Assembly: GCF_007827365.1 (NCBI RefSeq)
Contig: NZ_VISI01000002.1
Span: forward strand, 1,245,001 to 1,309,000
Direction of reading: 5' to 3'
From: Olleya sp. Hel_I_94
GTDB taxonomy: Bacteria; Bacteroidota; Bacteroidia; Flavobacteriales; Flavobacteriaceae
Length of the DNA stretch: 64,000 nucleotides
Position 1 is the stretch's first letter, and every line of letters begins with the position of its first letter. Shown here one piece after another: positions 1 to 10,347 of the stretch. The position numbers were made by a program, and so were the translations under genes. Under the pieces are notes generated by a model that had not been told where the DNA came from, made no database searches, and worked only from the letters and a program-made list of their open reading frames with translations.

Positions 1-411
1 AATAATACCAATATAATAAATCCCAGTAATTATTTTTCAAACAACACACCTCAAACCATATATATTACAGCTATGACTGATATTTGTTTTGACATATTTA
101 AATTTGATTTATTTACAGAACATTGTCCTCCATATATACCTCAAGGCTTTTCTCCAAACCAAGATACTAATAACGACCATTTTAATATACAAGGTTTATA
201 TACCATTTTTGAAAATCACGAATTATTAATCTACAATCGTTATGGCACTTTAATATTTAAAGGTGATGACAATTTAAAGTGGCATGGTCAAATAAACCAA
301 GGTCTAAATAACCAAGGTAAAATAGTACCTGTAGGCACCTACTTTTATGTACTGAATTTAAATGACCCAAAATATAAAACAAAAACAGGTTGGGTTTACG
401 TAAACTATTAA
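1..411 (+). CDS. C-terminal fragment of a T9SS type B cargo protein (5' end outside window)
   Basis: The reading frame is open from the first base, so this is the end of a longer gene that starts upstream. The visible part ends in a gliding-motility type C-terminal domain: an SPNQDTNNDHF segment corresponds to the usual TPNGDG motif. It is followed by an IYNRYGTLIF strand, a W-G turn, PVGTYFYVLNL and a final GWVYVNY. In Bacteroidota this domain (T9SS type B sorting domain) directs secretion through the outer membrane and often partners with PorP/SprF proteins. The next two genes downstream end in the same kind of domain. The function of the missing N-terminal part cannot be inferred. Confidence 0.8.
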   Translation, partial: NNTNIINPSNYFSNNTPQTIYITAMTDICFDIFKFDLFTEHCPPYIPQGFSPNQDTNNDHFNIQGLYTIFENHELLIYNRYGTLIFKGDDNLKWHGQINQGLNNQGKIVPVGTYFYVLNLNDPKYKTKTGWVYVNY

Positions 412-489
412 GGAACAAACAATTAATTTAAACTTTTAATCGATAATTATTGCGTTTAATCGATAATTAACGTATCATTGCACATTATA

Positions 490-513
490 ACGATGAAATA
501 TGTTATTCATCGT
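490..513. promoter_or_regulatory. Inverted repeat ACGATGAA-N8-TTCATCGT upstream of the first anchor-L gene
   Basis: Two perfect 8-bp arms lie at 490-497 and 506-513 with an 8-bp spacer, 22 bp before the ATG at 536. Just upstream, at about 437-470, the sequence TAATCGATAATTA occurs twice. A related inverted repeat with the same CGATGAA core and an 18-bp spacer lies at 29908-29945. It could be an operator for a dimeric regulator; no protein is identified. Confidence 0.35.
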
Positions 514-535
514 GATTTAAATTCCCTTATTGTCA

Positions 536-3500
536 ATGAAACTTAACCTACAAACCCCAATCATTGCTACATTTATCTTGTTTTGCTTGTCTACTCATGC
601 ACAACAAATTACAGTAGACGACTCATTTACAGCCCAACAACTTGTAGAAAATAATTTAGTACAAGGTTGTGTTGAAGTAACAAATATTACATCTACCATT
701 AACGGAAATGTTAATGGATTTTCCAGTTTTGGTTATTTTGAAAATGCAAGTTCAGGTTTTCCTTTTGAAAACGGAATAATGCTATCCACAGGTAGCGCTA
801 CATCAGCAGGAAACACACAAAATACTAACCCTTTAAATGAAGGGACTGTTGCTTGGGGTACAGATCCTGATTTAGAAGCTGCTTTAGGCATAGACAATAC
901 CTTAAACGCAACCTCTATACAATTCGATTTTATTTCTACATCAAGCAATGTTCAATTTAATTACATTTTAGCTTCAGAAGAGTATTTTGCTGAATATCCT
1001 TGTTTATACTCGGATGGTTTTGCTTTTTTAATTCGCGAGGCAGGAAGTGGTAATCCTTATCAAAACATTGCAGTAGTTCCCGGAACGTCTACTGCTGTAA
1101 ATACAAATACAATTCATGACGAAATCGTAGGTTTTTGTCCTGCAGAAAACAATGCCTATTTTGAAGGTTATAACATTGGAGATACAAATTTTAATGGTCG
1201 TACAACTGTTTTAACTGCTTCTGCAAGTATATTACCTAATGTACAATACAATATAAAATTAATTATAGCAGATCAAACAGACCGAAACTTTGATACAGCT
1301 GTTTTTATAGAAGGAAATAGTTTTACAGATAGTGTAAATCTTGGAGATGATATAACAACATGTGATGCTACAGTAACTCTAGATGCCAATACAGACAATC
1401 CTTTAGCAACTTACACTTGGTTATTTAATGACACTGTTATCACAGGAGAAACCGGAAGCACGTTATTAGTAAATACTGACGGTAATTATAAAGTAGAAAT
1501 TACTGTACCTTTAAATGCCGATTTTTGCACGTTTGAAGATTCAGTAAACGTTACACTTAATAGCATACAACTTGCAGATACATTAACAGACATAATTGTA
1601 TGCGACGATGTGTCTAACGATGGAGAAGAAAACTTTGATTTATCTATTAAAATATCGGAAGCTGAAGCTGCTTTACCAAGTGCATCGTATACTACAACGT
1701 TTCATCTTAATCAAACCGAAGCAGAAAATAACACAAATGCCCTAGTAAATTATTTAAGTACAACGTCAACACAATCTGTATTTTACCGCGTTCAAGATGA
1801 TGCTTCAGGATGTGTGTATATTGGTACGTTTAATCTTATAATTAACCCTTACTTAACTATAACCAATCCAACACCTTTAACTGTATGTTCTGCAGGAGGT
1901 GCTTCTGTGCCACTTACAGATAAAGATGACGAAATATCAAATGGTAACAGTAATTATAATGTTAATTACCACTATAATTTGGCTGATGCCGAAAGTGGAT
2001 TAAACCCAATAGCTTCGCCTTATACTCCTGCTACTAGTACTGAAACATTATATGTTAGTATTATAGATATAACTACGGGATGCAATACAACCACAACTTT
2101 AGACATACAAGTCAATGTTAATCCTGCAATAAATCCAGACACGCAAATGTTAGACGCTTGTGATTCTGATGGAGATGGCTTTGACACCTTTGATTTAACT
2201 CAAAATATTGATGATGTACTACAAGGCTTAACTAATGTAACTGTAACATATCACGAAACATTGGATGATGCTAATAGTGGTTCAAACCCTATTGCTAATC
2301 CGACCAACTTCCCTAATACTACAGATTTTCAGCAAACTGTTTTTATCAGAGTAGAAGATAACACAACTGGTTGCGCATCTGTAGTACCATTAGAGATTCA
2401 CACTTTTTTATTAGAAACAGGTACAGAAATAATAGATTATTTTGAATGTGATGATCCATCAAATGATGGTATTGTGGATTTTGATTTATTACAAGTAGCT
2501 GAAGCCATAATTAATGGATTAGAAGATGTTACTATTGACTTTTACGAAACTGAAGCAGACCAATTGGCTAACATAAACCCAATTAATCAAAATGTACAGT
2601 ATGTTGTAAATGCGTCGCCAAAAACATTATACATTATATTAAATAGCTTAACGTGTACACACAACGCAACTATACAATTAATAATCAACGATGGGTTTGA
2701 TATTCAAACACTAACCTCTCAAGATTATTGTGACACAGATGACGATGGCTTTACTAGTATAGATTTACATACGTTTGATGATTACGTTGCAACAGATATT
2801 GCAGGTGGAACGGTTTCTTATTTTGAAACTCAAGCAGACAGTCAGTCTAACTCAAACCCTTTACCTGCGTTTTATTACAATACAGTTAATCCATTAACGG
2901 TTTATGTACGTGTACAAAACGAGAATGGTTGCAGTGCTACATCAAACCTAACAATTAATGTATTACCTGCTCCAACGACAACAACTCCTGATAACATATT
3001 GGTATGTGATGACGATCAAGATGGTTTTTCTATAATTGATTTATCAACTACTATTAATCAAATGGTATCTGACACATCAGACAGAACAATCACATTTCAT
3101 AACTCTCAAGTCAATGCTCAAAGTAATACAGATGCCATAGCAGATTACCAAAACTACAATGCTAATACGCAAATGGTTTTTGCAAGAATAGAAAACAGTA
3201 TTACTGGTTGCTATTCTATTGAGGTTATCACTATTTATGTAAATACATTACCTGTTTTTAATCCAATAACAACATTAATTAATTGTGAAACTGATGGTAA
3301 TCAAATTGGAGAGTTTATTTTTATTGATAAAGATGCAGAAATATTAAATGGACAAATTGGTAAAGAAGTTCTTTATTATTTATCGCAAGCTGATGCAGAT
3401 AGCAACAGCAACGCTATAGACAAAACAACCGTTTTTGAAAATACATCAAACCCTCAAACCATATATGTTCGTGTTCAAAATTATACAAATACAGATTGTT

Positions 3501-5353
3501 ATGGTACCTCATCTTTTCAAATAGAAGTGGGTTCTAACCCAATCTACAACAATCCTACAGATATATTTGTTTGTGACGATGTTAGTAATGATGGCTTTGA
3601 AACCTTTAATCTTTCAGAAATTTCAACACAAATCAGTGCAGGTTCTCCTGAAACGTTAAGCATCACTTACCACCTTAATATGGCTGATGCCGAAACACAA
3701 TCTAATCCATTACCTAATAACTTTACAACAACTGTTAATCCACAGCAAATTTTTGTTACTGTAGATAATGGTACTTACTGTAAAGGCATTACTAGTTTTG
3801 AGTTTAACGTTATTGCTGTACCACAAACTAATGTAGCTAGTGCATTACAACAATGTGATGATGATTTAGATGGCTTTAGTAGTTTTGATTTAACACAATC
3901 AGAAGTAGAGGTTCTATCTATTAGACAAGACAATATTGTAATTGAATATTTTACATCTGTTACAGATCTAGAGCTTGGAACAAATCAAATTAGTGATCCT
4001 TCTAATTTTACCAACACATCTAATCCACAGACTGTGTTTATTAAAATATCTAATACTGTATCTAATTGTTATGCACAAATACCTTTAGATTTAATTGTAG
4101 ACGTGCCTCCTACTATTACTCCAAACGTGGTTTTAGATATTTGCGAAGATGCTACTTTTACATATAATTTAAACAATGCACTAAATGCATTGATTGACAC
4201 AACATTAGACATTCAAATTGCTTATTATGCTAATCAAGCAGATGCTCAATCAGAACAAAATCCATTAAATACAAATTACGTTTATAGTGTAACAAATAAT
4301 ACTGTATTTGCTCGTGCTAACTACACAGGCAGTACTTGTTTTACTATTCAACCTTTTGTTTTGGCAGTAAACCCAACACCTAATTTAGGTACATTGTTAG
4401 ATTTACAAAATTGCGATGATGATTTTGACACATTCTCCATCTTTGATTTAAGTCAACAAACTCCTTTTGCATTAGATGGACAAAACCCTAGTGACTTTAG
4501 TGTATCTTATTTTACAACACAAAACGATGCTATTAATAATACAAATGCATTAACAGATTTACTTGTAGACTCAGAAAACAACACACTATATTATGTAAGA
4601 ATAGAAAACAACGCTACAGGATGTTTTAACACCACTAGCTTTGCGACTATTGTTAGCAGAAAACCAGAAGTAGACATTGAAGACCAAGTGTTATGTTTAG
4701 AAAACTTACCATTAATAGTAACTGCCGAAACTAATATCCCAACAGACAGTTATAGCTGGTCTACAAGTAGTAGTTTAAGTTATATTGAAATTACAGAAAC
4801 AGGAACATACTCAGTAACCGTTACATCACAATTTGGCTGTACTTCTACAGCTACTTTTACCGTTTCAGAGTCAGAAGCTGCAACTATTGACTTTACCGAA
4901 ACAGTAGATTTTTCAGACCCAAATAATATTACAGTAACCGTTTCTGGTATTGGTGATTATTTATATCAGCTTGACGACTTAGACCCTCAAGACTCTAACA
5001 TTTTTGGTAATGTACCAATTGGTCCACATACAATAACTGTAATAGATTTAAATGGATGTAACTCAACAACCAAAGAGGTAGTTATAATAGATGTACCAAA
5101 ATTTGTTACACCTAATGGTGATGGCTATTTTGATTATTGGCATATTACTGGTGTAAACCAACTTAAAGGTACTGTGGTTAATATTTACGATCGTTATGGT
5201 AAATTACTAAAAACATTAACACATGCTTCTCTTGGATGGGATGGCAGATATAATGGCAACTTAATGCCTGCAAGTGATTATTGGTACGTTGCAGACATAA
5301 AAAAAGGCGCTATAGCGTTTCAGAAAAAAGGACATTTTACACTTAAGCTTTAA
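536..5353 (+). CDS. Choice-of-anchor-L, multi-repeat T9SS type B secreted protein
   Basis: A large exported surface or secreted protein of 1605 residues. The ATG at 536 is preferred over the in-frame TTG at 530 because it gives a clean signal peptide (MKLNLQTPIIATFILFCLS, then THAQQ). Residues of about 25-265 match the choice-of-anchor L domain (FTAQQLVENNL, GYFENA, FPFENGIMLSTG, ASEEY). About eleven modules of 100-110 residues follow. Each opens with a Cys-Asp-rich turn such as CDDDQDGFSIIDLS and closes with NPQTVFVRV-N-TGC. The last 90 residues form a T9SS type B sorting domain (TPNGDGYFDYW, YDRYGKLL, GWDGRYNG). It is followed 59 bp later by a shorter paralogue. The ligand is unknown; adhesion is an inference from the architecture. 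Confidence 0.85.
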   Translation: MKLNLQTPIIATFILFCLSTHAQQITVDDSFTAQQLVENNLVQGCVEVTNITSTINGNVNGFSSFGYFENASSGFPFENGIMLSTGSATSAGNTQNTNPLNEGTVAWGTDPDLEAALGIDNTLNATSIQFDFISTSSNVQFNYILASEEYFAEYPCLYSDGFAFLIREAGSGNPYQNIAVVPGTSTAVNTNTIHDEIVGFCPAENNAYFEGYNIGDTNFNGRTTVLTASASILPNVQYNIKLIIADQTDRNFDTAVFIEGNSFTDSVNLGDDITTCDATVTLDANTDNPLATYTWLFNDTVITGETGSTLLVNTDGNYKVEITVPLNADFCTFEDSVNVTLNSIQLADTLTDIIVCDDVSNDGEENFDLSIKISEAEAALPSASYTTTFHLNQTEAENNTNALVNYLSTTSTQSVFYRVQDDASGCVYIGTFNLIINPYLTITNPTPLTVCSAGGASVPLTDKDDEISNGNSNYNVNYHYNLADAESGLNPIASPYTPATSTETLYVSIIDITTGCNTTTTLDIQVNVNPAINPDTQMLDACDSDGDGFDTFDLTQNIDDVLQGLTNVTVTYHETLDDANSGSNPIANPTNFPNTTDFQQTVFIRVEDNTTGCASVVPLEIHTFLLETGTEIIDYFECDDPSNDGIVDFDLLQVAEAIINGLEDVTIDFYETEADQLANINPINQNVQYVVNASPKTLYIILNSLTCTHNATIQLIINDGFDIQTLTSQDYCDTDDDGFTSIDLHTFDDYVATDIAGGTVSYFETQADSQSNSNPLPAFYYNTVNPLTVYVRVQNENGCSATSNLTINVLPAPTTTTPDNILVCDDDQDGFSIIDLSTTINQMVSDTSDRTITFHNSQVNAQSNTDAIADYQNYNANTQMVFARIENSITGCYSIEVITIYVNTLPVFNPITTLINCETDGNQIGEFIFIDKDAEILNGQIGKEVLYYLSQADADSNSNAIDKTTVFENTSNPQTIYVRVQNYTNTDCYGTSSFQIEVGSNPIYNNPTDIFVCDDVSNDGFETFNLSEISTQISAGSPETLSITYHLNMADAETQSNPLPNNFTTTVNPQQIFVTVDNGTYCKGITSFEFNVIAVPQTNVASALQQCDDDLDGFSSFDLTQSEVEVLSIRQDNIVIEYFTSVTDLELGTNQISDPSNFTNTSNPQTVFIKISNTVSNCYAQIPLDLIVDVPPTITPNVVLDICEDATFTYNLNNALNALIDTTLDIQIAYYANQADAQSEQNPLNTNYVYSVTNNTVFARANYTGSTCFTIQPFVLAVNPTPNLGTLLDLQNCDDDFDTFSIFDLSQQTPFALDGQNPSDFSVSYFTTQNDAINNTNALTDLLVDSENNTLYYVRIENNATGCFNTTSFATIVSRKPEVDIEDQVLCLENLPLIVTAETNIPTDSYSWSTSSSLSYIEITETGTYSVTVTSQFGCTSTATFTVSESEAATIDFTETVDFSDPNNITVTVSGIGDYLYQLDDLDPQDSNIFGNVPIGPHTITVIDLNGCNSTTKEVVIIDVPKFVTPNGDGYFDYWHITGVNQLKGTVVNIYDRYGKLLKTLTHASLGWDGRYNGNLMPASDYWYVADIKKGAIAFQKKGHFTLKL

Positions 5354-5387
5354 CATTTCAAATTTCATTTAACAAAAATTGTTTTTT

Positions 5388-5395
5388 TACCTTTG
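5388..5395 (+). promoter_or_regulatory. Bacteroidota -7 element TACCTTTG upstream of the second anchor-L gene
   Basis: This is an exact match to TAnnTTTG, ending 17 bp before the ATG at 5413. No convincing -33 TTG is seen at the usual spacing. It suggests the second paralogue can be transcribed independently of the first. Confidence 0.4.
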
Positions 5396-5412
5396 CAAAC
5401 CATTAAAAAGGT

Positions 5413-7743
5413 ATGCAAAAAAGACTCTTTATTATTCTATTTTTAATTGTAAGTTTTTCATCTGCTCAAAACGTAGTTACAGATGTTCAAACCTATACAC
5501 CTCAGCAACTTGTAGAGGATATCTTAATTGATAGTAGTTGTATTACAAATGTACAAGTAACTAATGTTGTTGGTGGTAATTTTGGAGGATCAGACCAAAG
5601 TTATGGATATTTTGACGCCACAGGTACCACATTTCCTTTTCAAAGCGGAATTGTTTTAAGTACAGGTCGTTTAAGTAATGTTGATGGTCCTAACGATTCT
5701 TTAAGTGATGATGATGCTGCTGGTTGGGATGGTGACCAAGATTTGGAGATTGCACTAGACGAAACTAATACTTTAAATGCAACCATATTAGAGTTTCAGT
5801 TTACCTCTGAGGCTACACAAATTAGCTTTAATTATATTTTTGCTTCAGAAGAATATCAAGAAAACAACGCCAATACATGCCAATATTCTGACCTATTTGG
5901 ATTTTTAATTCGTGAAATAGGCACAACAGACTACGAAAACATTGCACTTGTTCCTGGCACTCAAGTTCCTGTAAAAGTGACAACTGTTCACCCAGAAATA
6001 CCTGGCGGTTGTCAAGAAGAAAACGAATTTTATTTTGGAAGCTGGAATGATAATACTGCACCAATTAACTTTAATGGTCAAACCAAAGTCCTGTCTGCAG
6101 TAGCTAACACAGTACCTAATACCACTTACGAAGTTAAATTGGTAATCGCAGATGAACAAAACTACAGATATGATTCTGCTGTATTTTTAGAAGCTGGAAG
6201 TTTTGAATTAACTACAGATTTAGGTCCAAACTTACTTGAGTCTACAAACAACGCACTATGCGAAAACCAAAGCATAGACCTAGATGCCACACAAACTGGA
6301 GCCATAATTTACAAATGGTTTAAAGATGGTACAGAGCTTCTTACTGAAGTTAATCCTATCCTAACAGTAGCAGATACTGGAACTTATAATGTAGAGGTAA
6401 CCTTATCCAATGGTTGCATATCTTATGGCGAAATTGTGATTGAGCAGTTTCCTGCACCTACAACCATAAACACAACCTTAACCCAATGCGATTTAGAGCA
6501 AGATGGCATAACAACTTATAATTTATTTGATACAGATCAAACCATTACTGTTGGCAATCCAGATTTATCTATCATTGGTTTTTATAATGCGTTAACAGAT
6601 GCAGAACAACAAATAAATGCCATAACAACGCCTGATAGTTTTCAAAATACTACAATCAATCAAGTGGTTTACGCTTTAGTTATAAATAATTTATCCAATT
6701 GTACAGCTATAAGTCAGATAACGTTACAAATTTCAAATAATAATTTACCTACTTATAATTTAGACGCTTGTGACGATGCCATAATTGATGGATTAACCAC
6801 TTTTGATTTAAGCCAAGTAAGCACCCAAATTACACCTTTAGTTCCAGCAGGAGCTACTGTAAATTATTATTTAACGCAAGAGGACGCTTTCGCGGAAAAC
6901 AATCCGTTGCCAACAAACTTCGACTCTACAATTCCAGATTTTCAAACCATTTATGCACAAGTAACCACTAATGGATCGGATTGTTATGCTGTAACAGACG
7001 TTAACTTAAATGTACTTTTTACACCAGAAATTTCGGAAAACGAAAGCTTTGAATATTGTTTAAATAATTTTCCTGAAACCATAACCTTAAATGGAGGAGT
7101 ATTAAACGACTTACCAAATAACTATTACTACCAATGGTTATTAAACGGAGTAGACACTGGAGTAAACACCTCTTTTATTGAAGCAAACCAAATAGGAGTT
7201 TATACTGTTATTATTACAGGCACCAACGGTTGCTCAAACACCAGAGACATAACAGTTACTTCAATTGAAGCACCTATTATTGAAAATGTAGACTATACAG
7301 AATTAACAACCAACAATACAGTGACGGTAACGCTATCTAACACAGGAGATTTTGAATATACTTTAGACAATGGGACATATCAACCCTCTAATTCGTTTTC
7401 AAATGTGTCTCCAGGCATTCATACAGTTTATGTTAGAGAAATTGATGGCTGCGGAATGTCAGAGCAAACCATTGCCATCTTAGGCTTTCCACAATTTTTT
7501 ACTCCAAATGGAGATAATTACAATCAATTTTGGAAACCAATAGGTATTAATGATGCTTTTAATACGGATTTAGATATTAAAATATTTGATCGCTATGGTA
7601 AGTTAATTCATCTTTTAAATCCACAATCTTCAGGTTGGGATGGTACTTTAAATGGCCAATTATTACCTAGTAATGATTACTGGTATTTAGTTTCTAGATC
7701 TAATGGTCAAAAAATCAGAGGTCATTTTAGTTTAATTCGTTAG
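5413..7743 (+). CDS. Choice-of-anchor-L T9SS type B secreted protein (short paralogue)
   Basis: A 776-residue exported protein with signal peptide MQKRLFIILFLIVSFSSAQ. The N-terminal 240 residues are a choice-of-anchor L domain closely resembling that of the preceding gene (YTPQQLVEDIL, FPFQSGIVLSTG, ASEEYQ). It then has only two of the Cys-Asp modules (CDLEQDGITTYNLF and CDDAIIDGLTTFDLS), Ig-like segments, and a T9SS type B sorting domain (TPNGDNYNQFW, FDRYGKLIHLL, GWDGTLNG). Both paralogues share N- and C-termini and differ mainly in module number (two against about eleven). Expansion or contraction of a repeat block after gene duplication would explain this. Role inferred: cell-surface or secreted adhesin-like protein. 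Confidence 0.85.
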   Translation: MQKRLFIILFLIVSFSSAQNVVTDVQTYTPQQLVEDILIDSSCITNVQVTNVVGGNFGGSDQSYGYFDATGTTFPFQSGIVLSTGRLSNVDGPNDSLSDDDAAGWDGDQDLEIALDETNTLNATILEFQFTSEATQISFNYIFASEEYQENNANTCQYSDLFGFLIREIGTTDYENIALVPGTQVPVKVTTVHPEIPGGCQEENEFYFGSWNDNTAPINFNGQTKVLSAVANTVPNTTYEVKLVIADEQNYRYDSAVFLEAGSFELTTDLGPNLLESTNNALCENQSIDLDATQTGAIIYKWFKDGTELLTEVNPILTVADTGTYNVEVTLSNGCISYGEIVIEQFPAPTTINTTLTQCDLEQDGITTYNLFDTDQTITVGNPDLSIIGFYNALTDAEQQINAITTPDSFQNTTINQVVYALVINNLSNCTAISQITLQISNNNLPTYNLDACDDAIIDGLTTFDLSQVSTQITPLVPAGATVNYYLTQEDAFAENNPLPTNFDSTIPDFQTIYAQVTTNGSDCYAVTDVNLNVLFTPEISENESFEYCLNNFPETITLNGGVLNDLPNNYYYQWLLNGVDTGVNTSFIEANQIGVYTVIITGTNGCSNTRDITVTSIEAPIIENVDYTELTTNNTVTVTLSNTGDFEYTLDNGTYQPSNSFSNVSPGIHTVYVREIDGCGMSEQTIAILGFPQFFTPNGDNYNQFWKPIGINDAFNTDLDIKIFDRYGKLIHLLNPQSSGWDGTLNGQLLPSNDYWYLVSRSNGQKIRGHFSLIR

Positions 7744-7777
7744 TGCTAATTATCTAGATAATAAAGTAAAATTACTT

Positions 7778-8134
7778 TTATCGAAAAAAACCTCTAATAA
7801 ATGAAAATAAAAATTTAGCAGCTCCTATAAATCCTGCTATTTGCATTGACACTACGCCTTCATTTAAAGCAATAATACCAACAATAATAAATACAACTGC
7901 CAAAATCAAATTAAGAAAACCGAATTCTCCCCAATCCGGTCGATTGACTCTAAAATTGTTCTTGCTTTTAAAAAGCTTAATACCCAAATATCCAATACCA
8001 ATAAAAATAAATAATGTTATTAATTCAGCCCAAATTGGAGCGTCACTTGGTTTGCTATCAAGCAAATTTACAAGACCTACAAAAGTAAATAGAGTACTTA
8101 CAACAATTAATATGATGCCTATAATTTTTTTCAT
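7778..8134 (-). CDS. Small hydrophobic membrane protein of unknown function
   Basis: A protein of 118 residues with about three to four hydrophobic helices: 4-24 (IIGIILIVVSTLFTFVGLV), about 37-54, about 75-93 and about 98-114. Between helices two and three is a basic loop (KSKNNFRVNRPDWGE). There is no recognised catalytic motif. It is convergent with the T9SS gene on its left and divergent from uvrB on its right, so it appears to be a single-gene unit. The start is the only in-frame ATG giving a conventional MKKII N-terminus. An inner-membrane location is likely; no function is proposed. Confidence 0.6.
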   Translation of the reverse strand: MKKIIGIILIVVSTLFTFVGLVNLLDSKPSDAPIWAELITLFIFIGIGYLGIKLFKSKNNFRVNRPDWGEFGFLNLILAVVFIIVGIIALNEGVVSMQIAGFIGAAKFLFSFIRGFFR

Positions 8135-8307
8135 GAAATGAAACCTACCATTAAAACTGTTTTAATATACTAATTATCAGTTAATTAAAAATGAAATATG
8201 TAGTTTTTTATAAAAACTTATATTTTTTATAATTTTAGTAGTTTTTGGCTATAAACCTTAACCTTCCTTTAAATAAATATCTGCTTAATATTCTGTAATT
8301 TTACATT

Positions 8308-10311
8308 ATGAAATTCAAAATCAAATCAGAGTTTAAACCCACAGGAGATCAACCTCAAGCAATCAAACAATTGGTTGGTGGATTAAATGGACAAGATAAA
8401 TACCAAACGTTACTTGGTGTTACAGGTTCTGGTAAAACATTTACTGTTGCCAATGTTATTGAAGAAACACAAAAACCAACATTAGTTTTAGCACATAACA
8501 AAACATTAGCTGCACAGTTATACTCTGAGTTTAAACAGTTTTTTCCTGATAATGCTGTCGAGTATTTTGTGTCTTATTATGATTATTACCAACCTGAAGC
8601 TTACATACCAACTTCTGGTGTGTACATAGAAAAAGATTTATCTATCAACGAAGAGATAGAGAAAATGCGATTAAGCACAACCTCTTCCCTATTATCTGGA
8701 CGTCGTGATGTAATTGTTATAGCTTCAGTATCTTGTTTATATGGTATTGGAAATCCAGTCGAGTTTCAGAAAAATGTTATTTCCATTGAAGTTGACCAAC
8801 AAATTTCGCGCACCAAATTATTACATCAATTAGTACAAAGTTTATATTCACGTACGGAAGCTGATTTTAAACATGGAAATTTCAGAATAAAAGGAGATAC
8901 AGTGGATATTTTTCCAAGTTATGCAGATGATGCATTTAGAATTCACTTTTTTGGAGATGAAATTGAAGAAATTGAATCCTTTAATATTCAAACAAACGAA
9001 ATAGTTGAAAAATACGATAGACTAACAATCTATCCTGCAAATATGTTTGTAACCTCTCCTGACGTGTTACAAAATGCTATAAAATCTATACAAGACGATT
9101 TAGTTAAACAATACGATTACTTTAAAGAAATAGGAAAACACCTAGAAGCAAAACGATTAAAAGAACGTACCGAGTTTGATTTAGAAATGATACGCGAATT
9201 GGGTTATTGTTCTGGAATTGAAAACTACTCACGTTACCTTGATGGTCGTGAGCCTGGTACACGTCCTTTCTGTTTATTAGATTATTTTCCGGATGATTAT
9301 TTGATGGTTGTTGACGAAAGTCACGTGACTGTATCACAAGTACACGCTATGTATGGTGGTGACCGAAGCAGAAAAGAAAACTTAGTCGATTACGGTTTTA
9401 GATTGCCTGCTGCAATGGACAACAGACCTTTAAAATTTGAAGAGTTTGAAGCCTTGCAAAATCAAGTAATTTATGTAAGTGCTACTCCAGCAGATTACGA
9501 GCTTCAAAAAACAGATGGACTTTATGTGGAGCAAGTGATACGTCCAACAGGTCTATTAGACCCTATAATTGAAGTTAGGCCTAGCTTAAATCAAATAGAT
9601 GATTTAATTGAAGAAATACAACAGCGCATTGAACAAGACGAGCGTACTTTAGTTACCACTTTAACTAAACGTATGGCTGAAGAATTAACCAAATATTTAA
9701 GCCGAATCAATATTAGAGTGAACTACATACATAGTGATGTGGATACTTTAGAGCGTGTCCAAATCATGCAAGATTTACGTAAAGGTATTTATGATGTTTT
9801 GGTTGGTGTAAACCTACTACGTGAAGGTTTAGATTTACCAGAAGTCTCTTTAGTAGCTATTTTGGATGCGGATAAGGAAGGATTTTTAAGATCTGCAAGA
9901 TCTTTAACCCAAACCGTTGGTCGTGCAGCACGAAACCTTAACGGAAAAGCAATTATGTATGCTGACAAAATAACTAACAGTATGCAAAAAACTATTGACG
10001 AAACCGAATATAGACGTGAAAAACAAATAGCCTACAATACAAAAAACAAATTAGTGCCTATGGCATTAAATAAAAGCTTAGATAGTGCTTTAACACAAAA
10101 CTCTGTTAGTACTTATAGTTATGAGTTGGAAGCTGCACGTGCTGCAGAGCCTGAAAGCGAATATTTAAGTAAAGGTGATTTAGAAAAGAAAATTAGAGAA
10201 AAACGTAAAATGATGGAGGAAGCTGCCAAACAATTAGACTTTATTATTGCAGCTAAATTACGTGACGAAATTAAAATGTTTCAAGGTAAACTTGAAGAGT
10301 TGAAAGCCTAG
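8308..10311 (+). CDS. uvrB: UvrABC system protein B
   Basis: The damage-verification helicase of nucleotide excision repair. It works with UvrA, which loads it on DNA, and UvrC, which cuts. At 667 residues it is full length. Walker A is GVTGSGKT at residues 37-44. The beta-hairpin that inserts between strands lies at about 86-101 (YFVSYYDYYQPEAYIP). A DEAD-like VVDESH segment, helicase motif VI QTVGRAARN and a C-terminal UVR coiled-coil (about 630-667) that contacts UvrC are also present. It is transcribed alone and converges on a TerB-like gene 36 bp away. The sequence upstream has only a near-match promoter (TAATTTTA). Confidence 0.97.
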   Translation: MKFKIKSEFKPTGDQPQAIKQLVGGLNGQDKYQTLLGVTGSGKTFTVANVIEETQKPTLVLAHNKTLAAQLYSEFKQFFPDNAVEYFVSYYDYYQPEAYIPTSGVYIEKDLSINEEIEKMRLSTTSSLLSGRRDVIVIASVSCLYGIGNPVEFQKNVISIEVDQQISRTKLLHQLVQSLYSRTEADFKHGNFRIKGDTVDIFPSYADDAFRIHFFGDEIEEIESFNIQTNEIVEKYDRLTIYPANMFVTSPDVLQNAIKSIQDDLVKQYDYFKEIGKHLEAKRLKERTEFDLEMIRELGYCSGIENYSRYLDGREPGTRPFCLLDYFPDDYLMVVDESHVTVSQVHAMYGGDRSRKENLVDYGFRLPAAMDNRPLKFEEFEALQNQVIYVSATPADYELQKTDGLYVEQVIRPTGLLDPIIEVRPSLNQIDDLIEEIQQRIEQDERTLVTTLTKRMAEELTKYLSRINIRVNYIHSDVDTLERVQIMQDLRKGIYDVLVGVNLLREGLDLPEVSLVAILDADKEGFLRSARSLTQTVGRAARNLNGKAIMYADKITNSMQKTIDETEYRREKQIAYNTKNKLVPMALNKSLDSALTQNSVSTYSYELEAARAAEPESEYLSKGDLEKKIREKRKMMEEAAKQLDFIIAAKLRDEIKMFQGKLEELKA

Positions 10312-10347
10312 TTATATTTAATCATTTAAAAAAAAGTATACTTAATA

